Below, piece by piece: positions 24,039 to 32,175 of a stretch of DNA of 37,566 nucleotides (position 1 is the first letter of the stretch; every line of letters begins with the position of its first letter). The stretch is taken from NCBI GenBank assembly GCA_035652335.1, contig DASRDZ010000068.1, forward strand, positions 1-37,566, read 5' to 3'. The translations under genes and the position numbers were made by a program. This stretch comes from DASRDZ01 sp035652335. GTDB taxonomy: Bacteria > Chloroflexota > Dormibacteria > Aeolococcales > Aeolococcaceae. The notes beneath the pieces were generated by a model that worked only from the letters and a program-made list of their open reading frames with translations, searched no databases and was not told the DNA's origin.

Positions 24039-24044
24039 TACGAT
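24039..24044 (+). promoter_or_regulatory. -10-like hexamer (TACGAT) upstream of the cyclase gene
   Basis: TACGAT lies 31 nt before the ATG, and a GGGGGTGGA purine stretch just before the ATG can serve as ribosome binding site. Unlike many genes here this one appears to have a normal leader. It lies in the 110-nt region shared with the divergent MFS-cNMP gene. Confidence 0.35.
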
Positions 24045-24075
24045 CCGCTCGGGGCGATTCTCTCTGGGGGTGGAC

Positions 24076-27000
24076 ATGACGGACGCGAGGGGCGTGGCGG
24101 CCGCGCCGCCGCGCGTCCCGGCGCCGAGCGGACCGCCGCACGACTCTGAAGCCGCCCTCGCCCCCTACGTGGCGCGGCTCGCCCTGCGCTGGCTGGCCGG
24201 CTCGCCGCAGGACGCGGTGCAGCGCCTCACCGGCACCCTCGCCTTCGTCGACATCTCCGGCTTCACCCGCCTCACCGAGATCCTCGCCGCCCGCGGCAAG
24301 GCGGGCGCGGAGGAGATGACGGGCTACCTCGACGCGCTCTTCGCGGAGCTGCTGGCCATCGCCTACGACGCCGGCGGCGAGCTGATCAAGTGGGGCGGCG
24401 ACGCGGTGCTGGTCTGGTTCACCGGCGAGTCACATGCGGCGCGCGCCGTCGACAGCGCCTGGCGCATGCAGCGCAGCATCGCTCGCAGCGGCCGGCTGCG
24501 GACCAGCGCGGGACCGGCGACGCTGCGCATGTCGGTGGGCATCCACAGCGGGGCCTTCCACTTCTTCTCGGTGGGAGAGCGCCACCGCGAGCTGCTCGTC
24601 ACCGGTCCTGCGGCGACGGCCACGGCGCACATGGAGGCGGTGGCGGAGGCGGGCGAGGTCGTCGTCAGCGCCGCCACCGCGCACCTGCTCGACGCAGCGT
24701 GCGTCGGCGCGGCGAAGCAGGACGGCTTCCTCGTCGCGCGCGCCCCGCACGTCGCGGCGGTGCCGGAGCGCGACGTCGCGGCCACCGCAGTCCCGCGCAC
24801 CAGCGCGCAGCAACCGCCTGCGACAGAGGGCGCCGCGCCGAGCCTCTGCCTCCCCGCCGCGCTGCGCGACTACCTGCTGGCCGCGCCGGTCGAGAGCGAG
24901 CACCGCCAGGTCGCCGTCGCCTTCGTCGAGTTCGGCGGCGTCGACGCACCGCTGCAACGCGGCGACGACCGGACCGTCGCCGCGGATCTCGACCGCCTGC
25001 TCACCGCCGTGCAGGAGATCTGCGCACGCCACGGAGTCACCTTCTGGGAGACCGACATCGCCGAGGACGGCGGCAAGATCATGCTCGTCGCCGGCGCCCC
25101 CAGCGCGACCGGCGACGACGCCGGCAGGATGCTCGTCGCGGTCCGTGAGATCCTCGACACGGAGTGCGGCCTGCGTCTGCGCGCGGGCGTCAACCACGGC
25201 CGGGTGTTCGTCGGCGGCTTCGGTCCCGCGTACCGGCGCACGTACTCGGCCAAGGGAGACGCGGTGAACCTCGCCGCGCGGCTCATGGCACGCGCCGCGC
25301 CGGGCGAGATGTACGCGTCCGACGCGGTGATCACCCGCAGCCGCACGGCGGTGTCGAGCCAGGCGCTGGAGCCGTTCCACGTCAAGGGCAAGGCGCACCC
25401 GGTCCGTGCGCACCGCGTCGGTGCGATGACGGCGCGCCGGCTCGACGAGGGCGCCGGCACGCGGCCACTGGTCGGTCGCGACCACGAGCTGGAGCAGCTC
25501 ACAGGACACCTCGGGGCCGCCTTCGCGGGCGCCGGCCGCTGCGTCGAGGTGATCGGCGCGCCCGGCACCGGCAAGTCGCGACTCATCCAGGAGCTCGAGG
25601 GTCGCGCAACGGGAGCGCGACTGCTCAGCGTCGTCTGCCAGGAGTACCAGGCGGTGGTGCCGTACGCGTCGATGCGCGTCCTGCTGCGCCAGTGCCTCGA
25701 CCTCGACCCGGAGGGCGGACCGGCCGCGACCGGGGTGGCGCTGAGCGCCGCCGTCCGCCGCCTGGCGCCGCAGCTCCTGCCCTGGCTTCCCCTGCTCGCC
25801 GGCGTGGCCGGGGCCGACGTCGAGCCGACCCAGGAGTCGAGCGCCCTCGACGAGCGCTTCCGCCGCCAGCGACTGGAGGAGGCCTTCCTCGACCTGCTCA
25901 CCGCCGGGCTGCGGCGGCCAGCGCTCATCGTCCTCGAGGACGCGGAGTGGATCGACGACGCCAGCGCCGCGCTGGTGCACGCCGTGGCCGGGGCGCTCGG
26001 CTCGCGTCCCTGGCTGCTGCTCGTCGCCCGCCGGCCGAGCGGCGCGGCGTCCGCGGTCGACGGGCTTCCCGGCGCGACACGGCTCGAGCTGCAGCCGCTG
26101 AGCCGCGAGGCCGTCGCCCGGCTCCTCCGCGTGGCCACCGCGGACCGGCCACTGCCGCCGCACTTCCGCGACGCCCTCGCCGACCGCAGCGGCGGCAACC
26201 CGCTCTTCCTCCTCGAGCTGGCCGGCGCGGGACTGCAGGAGGGCTTCGCCAGCGCCCTGCCCGACAGCGTCGAGGGCGTGTTCGCCGCCCAGATCGACCG
26301 CCTCGCCCCGGCCGACCGGCGCGCGCTGCGGATCGCCTCGGTGCTCGGCGTCCAGGTCCCGGTGGCGGTGCTCGCCGACATGACGGGCGGCGCCTTCGAC
26401 CCGGACCCGCTGCTCGGCGACTTCCTCACCCCCGACGGCCCGGACGTCCTGCGCTTCCGCCACAACATGCTGCGCGACGCCGCCTACGAGGGACTCTCCT
26501 ACGCGCGCCGGCGTGAGCTCCACGCCCTGGCGGCCCAGGTGCTGGAGCGCCGCGCCGGAGCACGGCCGGCCGAGATCGCGGGCCTGCTCGCCGTGCACTT
26601 CGGCCACGCCGGCGACCACCCGCAGGCGTGGCGGTATGCGCGCCTCGCCGGGCAGCGCGCCCGCGCCGTCAACGCCTCGGTCGAGGCGGCGACGTTCTTC
26701 GAGCAGGCGCTCCACGCCGGTCGCGACCTGGCCGAGGTCACCCCGGCCGAGCTGCTGGAGGTGGCCGAGGCGCTGGGCGACGCGCGCACCCGGCTCGGCC
26801 AGTTCGCCGACGCCGAGGCCACCTACCGGGGGGCCCGCCGCTGGGCGGCCACCGGGGTCGATGCGGCCCGCCTGCAGTACAAGGCGGCGCTGGCCACCGA
26901 CCGCGCCGGCAACTACCCCAAGACCCTGCGCAGCCTCACCCGTGCGCGGCACAGCCTCGACGGAGCTGCGTCACCCCCAGCCCTGCGGCTGGGCGCCGAG

Positions 27001-27990
27001 ATCCGCGCCCAGTACGGCCTGGTGCGCCACCGCCAGGGCCGCGGCCACGACGCCGTGCGCCTGCTGCAGGACGCCGTGAGCCTTGCCGACGCCGCGGCGG
27101 CGCCCGAGGTTCTGGCCACAGCGCTGCTCTATCTCGACATCGCCGAGCTCACCGCCGGCTTCGGCGGCGACGGCTCGCACGCGCGCCGCGCGCTGGCCAT
27201 CGCGCAGCAGTTCGGCGACCAGCCCTGGCTGGAGGCGCGCGCCCTCAACCAGCTGGGGATCCGCGCGTACTACGCGGGCAACTGGTCGCAGTGCATCGCC
27301 TCCTACGCGGACTCGCGCGCCGCCTGCGAGCGCGCCGGCGACCGCTGGACCGCCGCCGTGGAGTCGGCCAACATCGCCGAGGTTCTCGCCGACCAGGGAC
27401 ATCTCGCCGAGGCCGAGCCCATCCTCGACGAGGCGCTGGAGACGTATCGCGCCGCGGGCACCTCGGCGTTCGTCGCCGACGGGACGCGCATCCTCGGCCG
27501 CCTCGCCGCACGCCGCGGCGACGCCGCACGCAGCCGCGAGCTGCTCGCCGCCGCCCGCGCCATCTACGCCGCCGACGGCGAGTCGCTGCAGGTGGTGCTC
27601 ACCGACGCCATCGTCGCCGAGTCGCTGGCGCTGTGCGGTGACACGCAGGGCGCCGCGGACCTCGCCGCGCGCGTCGTCGATGCGGCCGCGACGCTGCCGG
27701 GCCGGCACCTTGTCACACCGCTCGCGCTGCGCGTCCTCGGCGTCTCACTGTGGGAGCTGGGCAGCGACCTGCCGCGCGCACGCGCGTCACTGCAGGAGAG
27801 CATCGACGTCGCGCGCGCCCACGACGCGCGCTACGAGCTGGCCCTGTCGCTGCAGGCGCTCAGCGACCTGTGGCCCGAGGAGACCACCACCGCCGAGCTC
27901 GACGAGCGCGACGCGCTCTTCCGCGAGCTCGGCGTGGTGGAGACGGGGCGGCGGCTGCTGCCCGCCGGGCTACCAGAAGCTCGGGTCTGA
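24076..27990 (+). CDS. Soluble-adenylyl-cyclase-like protein: two class III cyclase domains, NTPase, helical repeats
   Basis: 1304 aa. Domain 1 (about 50-215) has the metal Asp in LAFVDISGFTRL (Asp59), then GGELIKWGGDAVLVWF (Lys105, Asp109). Domain 2 (about 275-445) lacks the metal Asp (VAFVEFGGVD) but keeps KGDAVNLAARLMARA (Asn398, Arg402), the transition-state pair. An AAA/STAND-like NTPase follows, with Walker A GAPGTGKS (494-501) and a LIVLEDAEWIDDASAAL Walker B. The last 600 or so residues are TPR-like helices. Split catalytic residues imply one active site formed within the chain, as in mammalian soluble cyclase (ADCY10). It should make cAMP, or cGMP: the position matching the purine-selecting Lys of ADCY10 appears to be Glu325. 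The gene ends in a 21-nt overlap with the convergent secreted-protein gene. Confidence 0.9.
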   Translation: MTDARGVAAAPPRVPAPSGPPHDSEAALAPYVARLALRWLAGSPQDAVQRLTGTLAFVDISGFTRLTEILAARGKAGAEEMTGYLDALFAELLAIAYDAGGELIKWGGDAVLVWFTGESHAARAVDSAWRMQRSIARSGRLRTSAGPATLRMSVGIHSGAFHFFSVGERHRELLVTGPAATATAHMEAVAEAGEVVVSAATAHLLDAACVGAAKQDGFLVARAPHVAAVPERDVAATAVPRTSAQQPPATEGAAPSLCLPAALRDYLLAAPVESEHRQVAVAFVEFGGVDAPLQRGDDRTVAADLDRLLTAVQEICARHGVTFWETDIAEDGGKIMLVAGAPSATGDDAGRMLVAVREILDTECGLRLRAGVNHGRVFVGGFGPAYRRTYSAKGDAVNLAARLMARAAPGEMYASDAVITRSRTAVSSQALEPFHVKGKAHPVRAHRVGAMTARRLDEGAGTRPLVGRDHELEQLTGHLGAAFAGAGRCVEVIGAPGTGKSRLIQELEGRATGARLLSVVCQEYQAVVPYASMRVLLRQCLDLDPEGGPAATGVALSAAVRRLAPQLLPWLPLLAGVAGADVEPTQESSALDERFRRQRLEEAFLDLLTAGLRRPALIVLEDAEWIDDASAALVHAVAGALGSRPWLLLVARRPSGAASAVDGLPGATRLELQPLSREAVARLLRVATADRPLPPHFRDALADRSGGNPLFLLELAGAGLQEGFASALPDSVEGVFAAQIDRLAPADRRALRIASVLGVQVPVAVLADMTGGAFDPDPLLGDFLTPDGPDVLRFRHNMLRDAAYEGLSYARRRELHALAAQVLERRAGARPAEIAGLLAVHFGHAGDHPQAWRYARLAGQRARAVNASVEAATFFEQALHAGRDLAEVTPAELLEVAEALGDARTRLGQFADAEATYRGARRWAATGVDAARLQYKAALATDRAGNYPKTLRSLTRARHSLDGAASPPALRLGAEIRAQYGLVRHRQGRGHDAVRLLQDAVSLADAAAAPEVLATALLYLDIAELTAGFGGDGSHARRALAIAQQFGDQPWLEARALNQLGIRAYYAGNWSQCIASYADSRAACERAGDRWTAAVESANIAEVLADQGHLAEAEPILDEALETYRAAGTSAFVADGTRILGRLAARRGDAARSRELLAAARAIYAADGESLQVVLTDAIVAESLALCGDTQGAADLAARVVDAAATLPGRHLVTPLALRVLGVSLWELGSDLPRARASLQESIDVARAHDARYELALSLQALSDLWPEETTTAELDERDALFRELGVVETGRRLLPAGLPEARV

Positions 27991-29391
27991 CAGGTCGCTG
28001 GCGAAGACGACGATCCGCTCGGCGCCGCCCCCGATCTTGGCGCGCGACTGCACGCACATCTGCACGGGGAAGGTGTCCGTCGCCACCAGGGCGAGGTAGG
28101 TCGAGTCGGTGCAGTCGTAGAGCAGCCCCTGGTACGGGAAGGCGGTCGATCCCGGCCAGGGCAGGCCGGTGCTGGGATCGCCCTTGGCGGGGAACGGCTC
28201 CGAGGCGCCGGCGCAGACCTGCATCAGCGGCGTGCCGTTGTTGGCCAGCGAGTTGACCACCGACTTGGGGAAGACCATGGTCAGGGTTCCGGACACGGTG
28301 CCCGACGTGGTCTGCGTCTCGGCGAAGAGCGGGTCGACGGGCGTGCCCGGCTTGGTCACCGCCACGTCGCAGCTCAGCACGACGCCCTGGCCGAAGGCCG
28401 TGAAGATCTGGAAGATCCCCGTGTCACTGGCATTGACGGTGGCGCTGGTGCCGGTGGTGTTGCTCTTGTCGTTGTTCGTGCAGGAGCCGATGCACGTCTC
28501 CAGCACCTGGAAGCTGGTCGACGTCACCGCGCTCGCCGCCGCGGGCGAGCTGGCGCTCAGCGCGAAGCTCAGGCCGACGACGGTGGCCCCGAGGCCCGTG
28601 CTGCAGTCGCCGAAGGTGGCCAGGCCGGTGGGGTCGGTGTCGGCCGTGGCGCCCGGGGCGGTGACCGCCGCGCCGTCGAAGTACAGGCCGGGATCCGCCG
28701 TTCCGGCGTACGTGATGGTGACCGGGACGCCGGGGGCGGCGACGGGCGTCGCGCCGTTGTAGAGCTGCACGCTCACCGCGTTGCAGAAGTCGGCGACGTA
28801 CGGCGGCGTGGCCCCGGGCAGCGACTGGCCGATGGTGGCCGAGGGCTCCTGCGCGAACTGCAGGCTCAGCGCCACGACGGTGATGGTGAGGCCCGAGCTG
28901 CCGTCGAGGATGAAGTCGTTGCCCGTGCCGGAGAAGTTGTTCGACTGCTTGACCTGCGGCACCAGGGTGAGGGTGCCGGCCGCGGTCGGAGTGACCTCGA
29001 CCTGCACCGTCAGCGTCCTGCCGGGAACGATTGCGGCGCCGCTGAGGCTGGTCAGGCGGATCACCGCGACGCTGCCCTTGAGAACCTGCGCCGACCATCC
29101 GCTGGGCAGGCTGCTCTGCACCACCTGCACCGCGCTCGGCGGGATCGAGTTGAAGGTGAGCTGCGCCGAGCCGAAGGACTGCGTGCTGTAGGGCTCGTTG
29201 GCGAAGACGACGGTGGCTGTGTCGGCCACGCCCACGAACGCGGGCGTGGTGCTCCAGGTCGCGTTGGCGCTGTAGAACTTGGTCTGCGTCGTCGCGCCCG
29301 CAGCACGCGGCACCAGCGCGACGACGGCGAGCAGCATCGCCAGCGCGACGCGCGCGGCGATGCGACGGCGACGGCGGTTGCGGTCGATCAT
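27970..29391 (-). CDS. Large secreted beta-rich protein, unknown family
   Basis: 473 aa from ATG 29391, with a GAGGGGG box 9 nt upstream. The signal peptide has a basic n-region (MIDRNRRRRRIAARV), then ALAMLLAVVALVPRAAGA with cleavage near AGA-TTQ. The mature part is rich in Thr, Ser, Val and Gly and appears to be a string of Ig-like beta sandwiches: AQLTFNSIPPSAVQVV, PGRTLTVQVEVTPTAAGTLTLVPQ and GVPVTITYAGTADPGLYFDG. Paired cysteines in the second half (CIGSC, CDVAVT, CAGAS, CTDST) suggest disulfides. There is no membrane anchor. It follows the small cNMP-binding gene by 1 nt, so its synthesis is tied to that receptor. Confidence 0.72.
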   Translation of the reverse strand: MIDRNRRRRRIAARVALAMLLAVVALVPRAAGATTQTKFYSANATWSTTPAFVGVADTATVVFANEPYSTQSFGSAQLTFNSIPPSAVQVVQSSLPSGWSAQVLKGSVAVIRLTSLSGAAIVPGRTLTVQVEVTPTAAGTLTLVPQVKQSNNFSGTGNDFILDGSSGLTITVVALSLQFAQEPSATIGQSLPGATPPYVADFCNAVSVQLYNGATPVAAPGVPVTITYAGTADPGLYFDGAAVTAPGATADTDPTGLATFGDCSTGLGATVVGLSFALSASSPAAASAVTSTSFQVLETCIGSCTNNDKSNTTGTSATVNASDTGIFQIFTAFGQGVVLSCDVAVTKPGTPVDPLFAETQTTSGTVSGTLTMVFPKSVVNSLANNGTPLMQVCAGASEPFPAKGDPSTGLPWPGSTAFPYQGLLYDCTDSTYLALVATDTFPVQMCVQSRAKIGGGAERIVVFASDLSDPSFW

Positions 29392-29392
29392 C

Positions 29393-29800
29393 TCAATGTG
29401 CCCCCTCTGCCTCGTGCACGGCGGCAGCATGCTGCAGCGCGCGTTTGATGTCCTCGTGTGCCGCCAGCAGCTGCGAGAAGTTCCAGCCCGAGATGGCGAG
29501 GAGCTCGACGCGTCCCGCGGCGGTGACGGTGGCCGTGCGCGGGCGCCGCGTGGTCAGCGCCGTCTCACCGAAGTAGTCGCCGGGGCCCAGCCGGTTGATC
29601 TCCCTGCCCTGCACGGAGACGACGGCCTCGCCCGCGGTGATCACGTAGAAGTTGACGGCGCTGTCGTCGCCCTCGGACACGATGGTGTCGCCGTCGTTGC
29701 GCTCGACGCGGAAGAAGAGCGGCTGGATGGAGCCGCGCTGCGCCTCGGTCAGGCCGGCGAACAAGGGGATGGCGCCGACCAGATCGACATCGTCTCCCAT
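29393..29800 (-). CDS. Small cyclic-nucleotide-binding protein
   Basis: 135 aa consisting of one cNMP-binding domain. It starts LVGAIPLFAGLTEAQRGSIQPLFF, has TIVSEGDDSAVNFYVITAGEAVVSV, and the phosphate-binding cassette GDYFGETALTTRRPRTATVTA (Glu79 and Arg88 as ligand contacts). There is no DNA-binding domain, so it must act by binding partners. The similar cassette in the MFS fusion (GSYFGEIGLIAHIPRTATV) points to related receptors for one signal. ATG 29800 is chosen because GGAGG stands 5 nt upstream; ATG 29833 would add 11 residues. It is co-transcribed with the secreted protein. Confidence 0.88.
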   Translation of the reverse strand: MGDDVDLVGAIPLFAGLTEAQRGSIQPLFFRVERNDGDTIVSEGDDSAVNFYVITAGEAVVSVQGREINRLGPGDYFGETALTTRRPRTATVTAAGRVELLAISGWNFSQLLAAHEDIKRALQHAAAVHEAEGAH

Positions 29801-29930
29801 GGGAACCTCCGCTGCATCGAGGTTCTCCGGCATGCCCCTCTGTGCCGAGCCCCCTGCGGAAGGATAGCCCGATGCGGCGAGCGATGCACCCAGGCTGTCG
29901 GGTTCACGGTTCTTTACTGTCGGACTGCGG

Positions 29931-29936
29931 CATACT
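29931..29936 (+). promoter_or_regulatory. -10-like hexamer (CATACT) of the cupin gene
   Basis: CATACT is followed by 7 nt (GCGCGCC) and the ATG with no ribosome binding site, the leaderless arrangement seen repeatedly in this window. Confidence 0.4.
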
Positions 29937-29943
29937 GCGCGCC

Positions 29944-30330
29944 ATGAGCGACGTTCCACGACACCTCCGGCGCGACGAGCTGCGCGACGCCGACCCGACG
30001 CCGGGAATGCGCCGCGAGCAGGCGATCGTGCGCGACGGCCTGTGGAGCGGGCTGGCGCATACCGATCCGGGGATGGTGTCGGGCTGGCATCACCACGGCG
30101 ACTGCGAGACGGTGATCTACGTCCGGAGCGGCGCGTTCCGCCTCGAGTGCGGACCCGGCGGACGCACCGTCATCGACGCGCAGCCCGGCGACTTCGTGCA
30201 CGTCCCGCGCCGGGCCGTGCATCGTGAGGCCAACCCGGCGGACGAGGTGGCAACGCTCGTGCTGGTGCGCACCGGGCACGGTGTGCCGACGGTGAACGTC
30301 GCCGGCCCGGAGGCCGACGTCGCGCCCTGA
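29944..30330 (+). CDS. Single-domain cupin protein
   Basis: 128 aa. Cupin motif 1 is GWHHHGDCETVIYVRSGAFRLECG (metal-binding His49/51 and Glu55) and motif 2 is GDFVHVPRRAVHREAN with His93. The metal site is complete, so this is probably a metal-dependent enzyme or small-molecule sensor; the substrate cannot be inferred. It is divergent from the cNMP-binding operon (143 nt apart) and followed after 66 nt by a LuxR-type regulator gene, which may respond to related signals. Confidence 0.88.
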   Translation: MSDVPRHLRRDELRDADPTPGMRREQAIVRDGLWSGLAHTDPGMVSGWHHHGDCETVIYVRSGAFRLECGPGGRTVIDAQPGDFVHVPRRAVHREANPADEVATLVLVRTGHGVPTVNVAGPEADVAP

Positions 30331-30396
30331 CGCCGTCACGGCTCCCCAATGGCGGGCGGCCCGTTGCGCCGGCGCCGTGCCATGATTCGCCGCACC

Positions 30397-32055
30397 ATGA
30401 GCGACGCAGGGCGCGTCCCGGCCGGCGGATCGCCCGCGTACCTGCGGGGCGACTTCGCCGCGGCGCGCGCCGAGCTGGAGGCGGCGCTCAGCGCGGGCGA
30501 CGCACCGGAGGTGCATCGGGCGCTGGCGGGAGTCTGCCTCGTCCTGGAGGACGTCGACGCCGCCCGCCGCCACGGCGAGGCCGCCTACCGCCACTTCGCC
30601 GCCGAGGGCGACGGCGTGCACGCCGCGGCGGCCGCCATCGGCCTCGCCCAGGTCGAGGAGTGGACCGGCAACGAGGCGGCCATCAACGGCTGGCTCTCGC
30701 GCGCGCGCCGCCACCTGGAGAGCGCCGGCGAGTGCGTCCAGCTCGGCTACCTGCAGGTCGCGCGCATCGGCTGCGACGTGCAGGACGCCGGCGCGCTGCA
30801 GGCGGGGGCGACGGCGGCGCTGGAGCTGGCGCGACGCTTCGGCGACACCGACCTCGAGGTGCGCGCGCTGGCCGACGGCGGCCTCGCCATGGTGTCGCAG
30901 GGTGACGTCGAGAAGGGTCTGGCGCAGCTCGACGAGGCGATGGCCGCGGTCGTCGCCGGCGAGGTGCGCAGCTTCATGATCGCCGGCACGTCGTGCTGCG
31001 CGATGCTGCATGCCTGCGACCGCATCGGCGACCTGGACCGCGCCCGCCAGTGGATCGACGCCGTGTTCTCCGCGTCGCGCGCCCGCTTCGGCGAGCCGCC
31101 GCCGGTGGTCCTGCAGGCGCACTGCCGGCTGCTCTACGGGACGATGCTGCGCGAGCTCGGCCGCTGGGAGGAGGCGGAGGTGGAGTTCCGCCGCACCTTC
31201 GAGCTCACCACCTGCCTGCACTACCGCGCCGACGCCGTCGCCCGCCTTGCCGACCTGCGCATCCAGCAGGGGCGCCTGGCCGAGGCGGAGCGGCTGCTGG
31301 AGGGCTTCGAGGACTGCTTCGAGGTCACCGAGCCGCTCGCCCGGCTGCACCTCGCCCGCGACGAGCCCGACCTGGCGGCGGCCACCCTGCGGCGGGCATT
31401 GCGACGGGCGGTGGCGGACCGGCTGCAGCAGGCGCCGCTGCTGTCGCTTCTCGTCGAGGTCGACCTGGCGCGCGGCGACGTGGCCGCAGCGCGTCTCGCG
31501 GCCGGGGAGCTGCGAGGGTGCGCGGCGGACGCGGATCTGCCTGTGCTGCAGGCGCTCGCCCACCTTGGCGCCGCGCGGCTGTCGGCGGCCACGGGGGGCG
31601 ACGCGGTGCTGGCGCTGCACGCCGCGCTCTCGCACCTGGCCGATGGACAGCGCCCGCTGCTGCGCGCGGAGGTCCATCTGGAGCTGGCGGCACAGCTGCG
31701 TGGCCAGGATCGCGCCGGCGCGGTCGCCGAGGCGCGCGCGGCGCTGGCCATCTCCGAGCGGCTGGGCGCCCGGCGGGTAGCTGCGCGTGCGGCGGCGCTG
31801 CTGCGCGACCTGGGGGTCGCGGCGCGGGTGCGCGGCGAGGTCGCGCCAGAAGTACCGCTGAGCCGGCGCGAGACGGAGGTGCTGGAGCTGCTCGCCGAGG
31901 GGCTCACCAACGCCCAGATCGCGCGGCGCCTCTTCATCACCCCGAAGACGGCGGAGCACCACGTCGGCGCCATCCTGGGCAAGCTCAACGCCCGGTCACG
32001 GGCGGAGGCGGCGGCGTATGCGGCCAGCCTGCGGGACGGCGCGGCGGCGTCCTGA
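30397..32055 (+). CDS. LuxR-family transcriptional regulator with N-terminal TPR-like region
   Basis: 552 aa. Residues 1-470 are tetratricopeptide-like helix pairs (for example DRARQWIDAVFSASRARFG, REDV-type AEAERLLEGFEDCFEV). The C-terminus is a LuxR helix-turn-helix: LSRRETEVLELLAEGLTNAQIARRLFITPKTAEHHVGAILGKLNARSRAEAAAYA. There is no ATPase domain, unlike the regulator at 10754. The TPR part probably senses a peptide or protein. ATG 30397 follows CATGAT by 10 nt. A large palindrome lies 33 nt past its stop, between it and the MBL-fold gene, and could be its binding site. Confidence 0.9.
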   Translation: MSDAGRVPAGGSPAYLRGDFAAARAELEAALSAGDAPEVHRALAGVCLVLEDVDAARRHGEAAYRHFAAEGDGVHAAAAAIGLAQVEEWTGNEAAINGWLSRARRHLESAGECVQLGYLQVARIGCDVQDAGALQAGATAALELARRFGDTDLEVRALADGGLAMVSQGDVEKGLAQLDEAMAAVVAGEVRSFMIAGTSCCAMLHACDRIGDLDRARQWIDAVFSASRARFGEPPPVVLQAHCRLLYGTMLRELGRWEEAEVEFRRTFELTTCLHYRADAVARLADLRIQQGRLAEAERLLEGFEDCFEVTEPLARLHLARDEPDLAAATLRRALRRAVADRLQQAPLLSLLVEVDLARGDVAAARLAAGELRGCAADADLPVLQALAHLGAARLSAATGGDAVLALHAALSHLADGQRPLLRAEVHLELAAQLRGQDRAGAVAEARAALAISERLGARRVAARAAALLRDLGVAARVRGEVAPEVPLSRRETEVLELLAEGLTNAQIARRLFITPKTAEHHVGAILGKLNARSRAEAAAYAASLRDGAAAS

Positions 32056-32087
32056 CCCGGCGCCCCGCATTCTCGGGACTCTTCTGG

Positions 32088-32119
32088 GGCGCGAATAGGG
32101 GGATCCCCCGATTCGCGCC
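32088..32119. repeat. 32-nt near-perfect palindrome (hairpin or operator)
   Basis: Arms GGCGCGAAT (32088-32096) and ATTCGCGCC (32111-32119) enclose GGGGG (32098-32102) and CCCCC (32105-32109) around a central AT, with one A/G mismatch pair (32097/32110). No T-tract follows, so it is not a classical terminator. It lies between the LuxR regulator stop and the MBL gene; it may be a regulator-binding site or a transcript-end hairpin. Confidence 0.6.
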
Positions 32120-32175
32120 GTTCGGGCGGCGCTCAGGCTTGCGAAGCGCGTCAACACCCTGAGGAGCGATCACCG

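Noticed and set aside
24076..25420. Bicarbonate-sensing claim for the cyclase by analogy with ADCY10
   Set aside because: The Arg expected at the bicarbonate site of domain 1 does not appear at the matching place by eye, so the regulator of the enzyme is unknown.
24430..26952. 840-codon minus-strand open frame
   Set aside because: Shadow of the cyclase gene; no domain and no start context.
32088..32119. Classical intrinsic terminator
   Set aside because: The hairpin is strong but no T-tract follows it.
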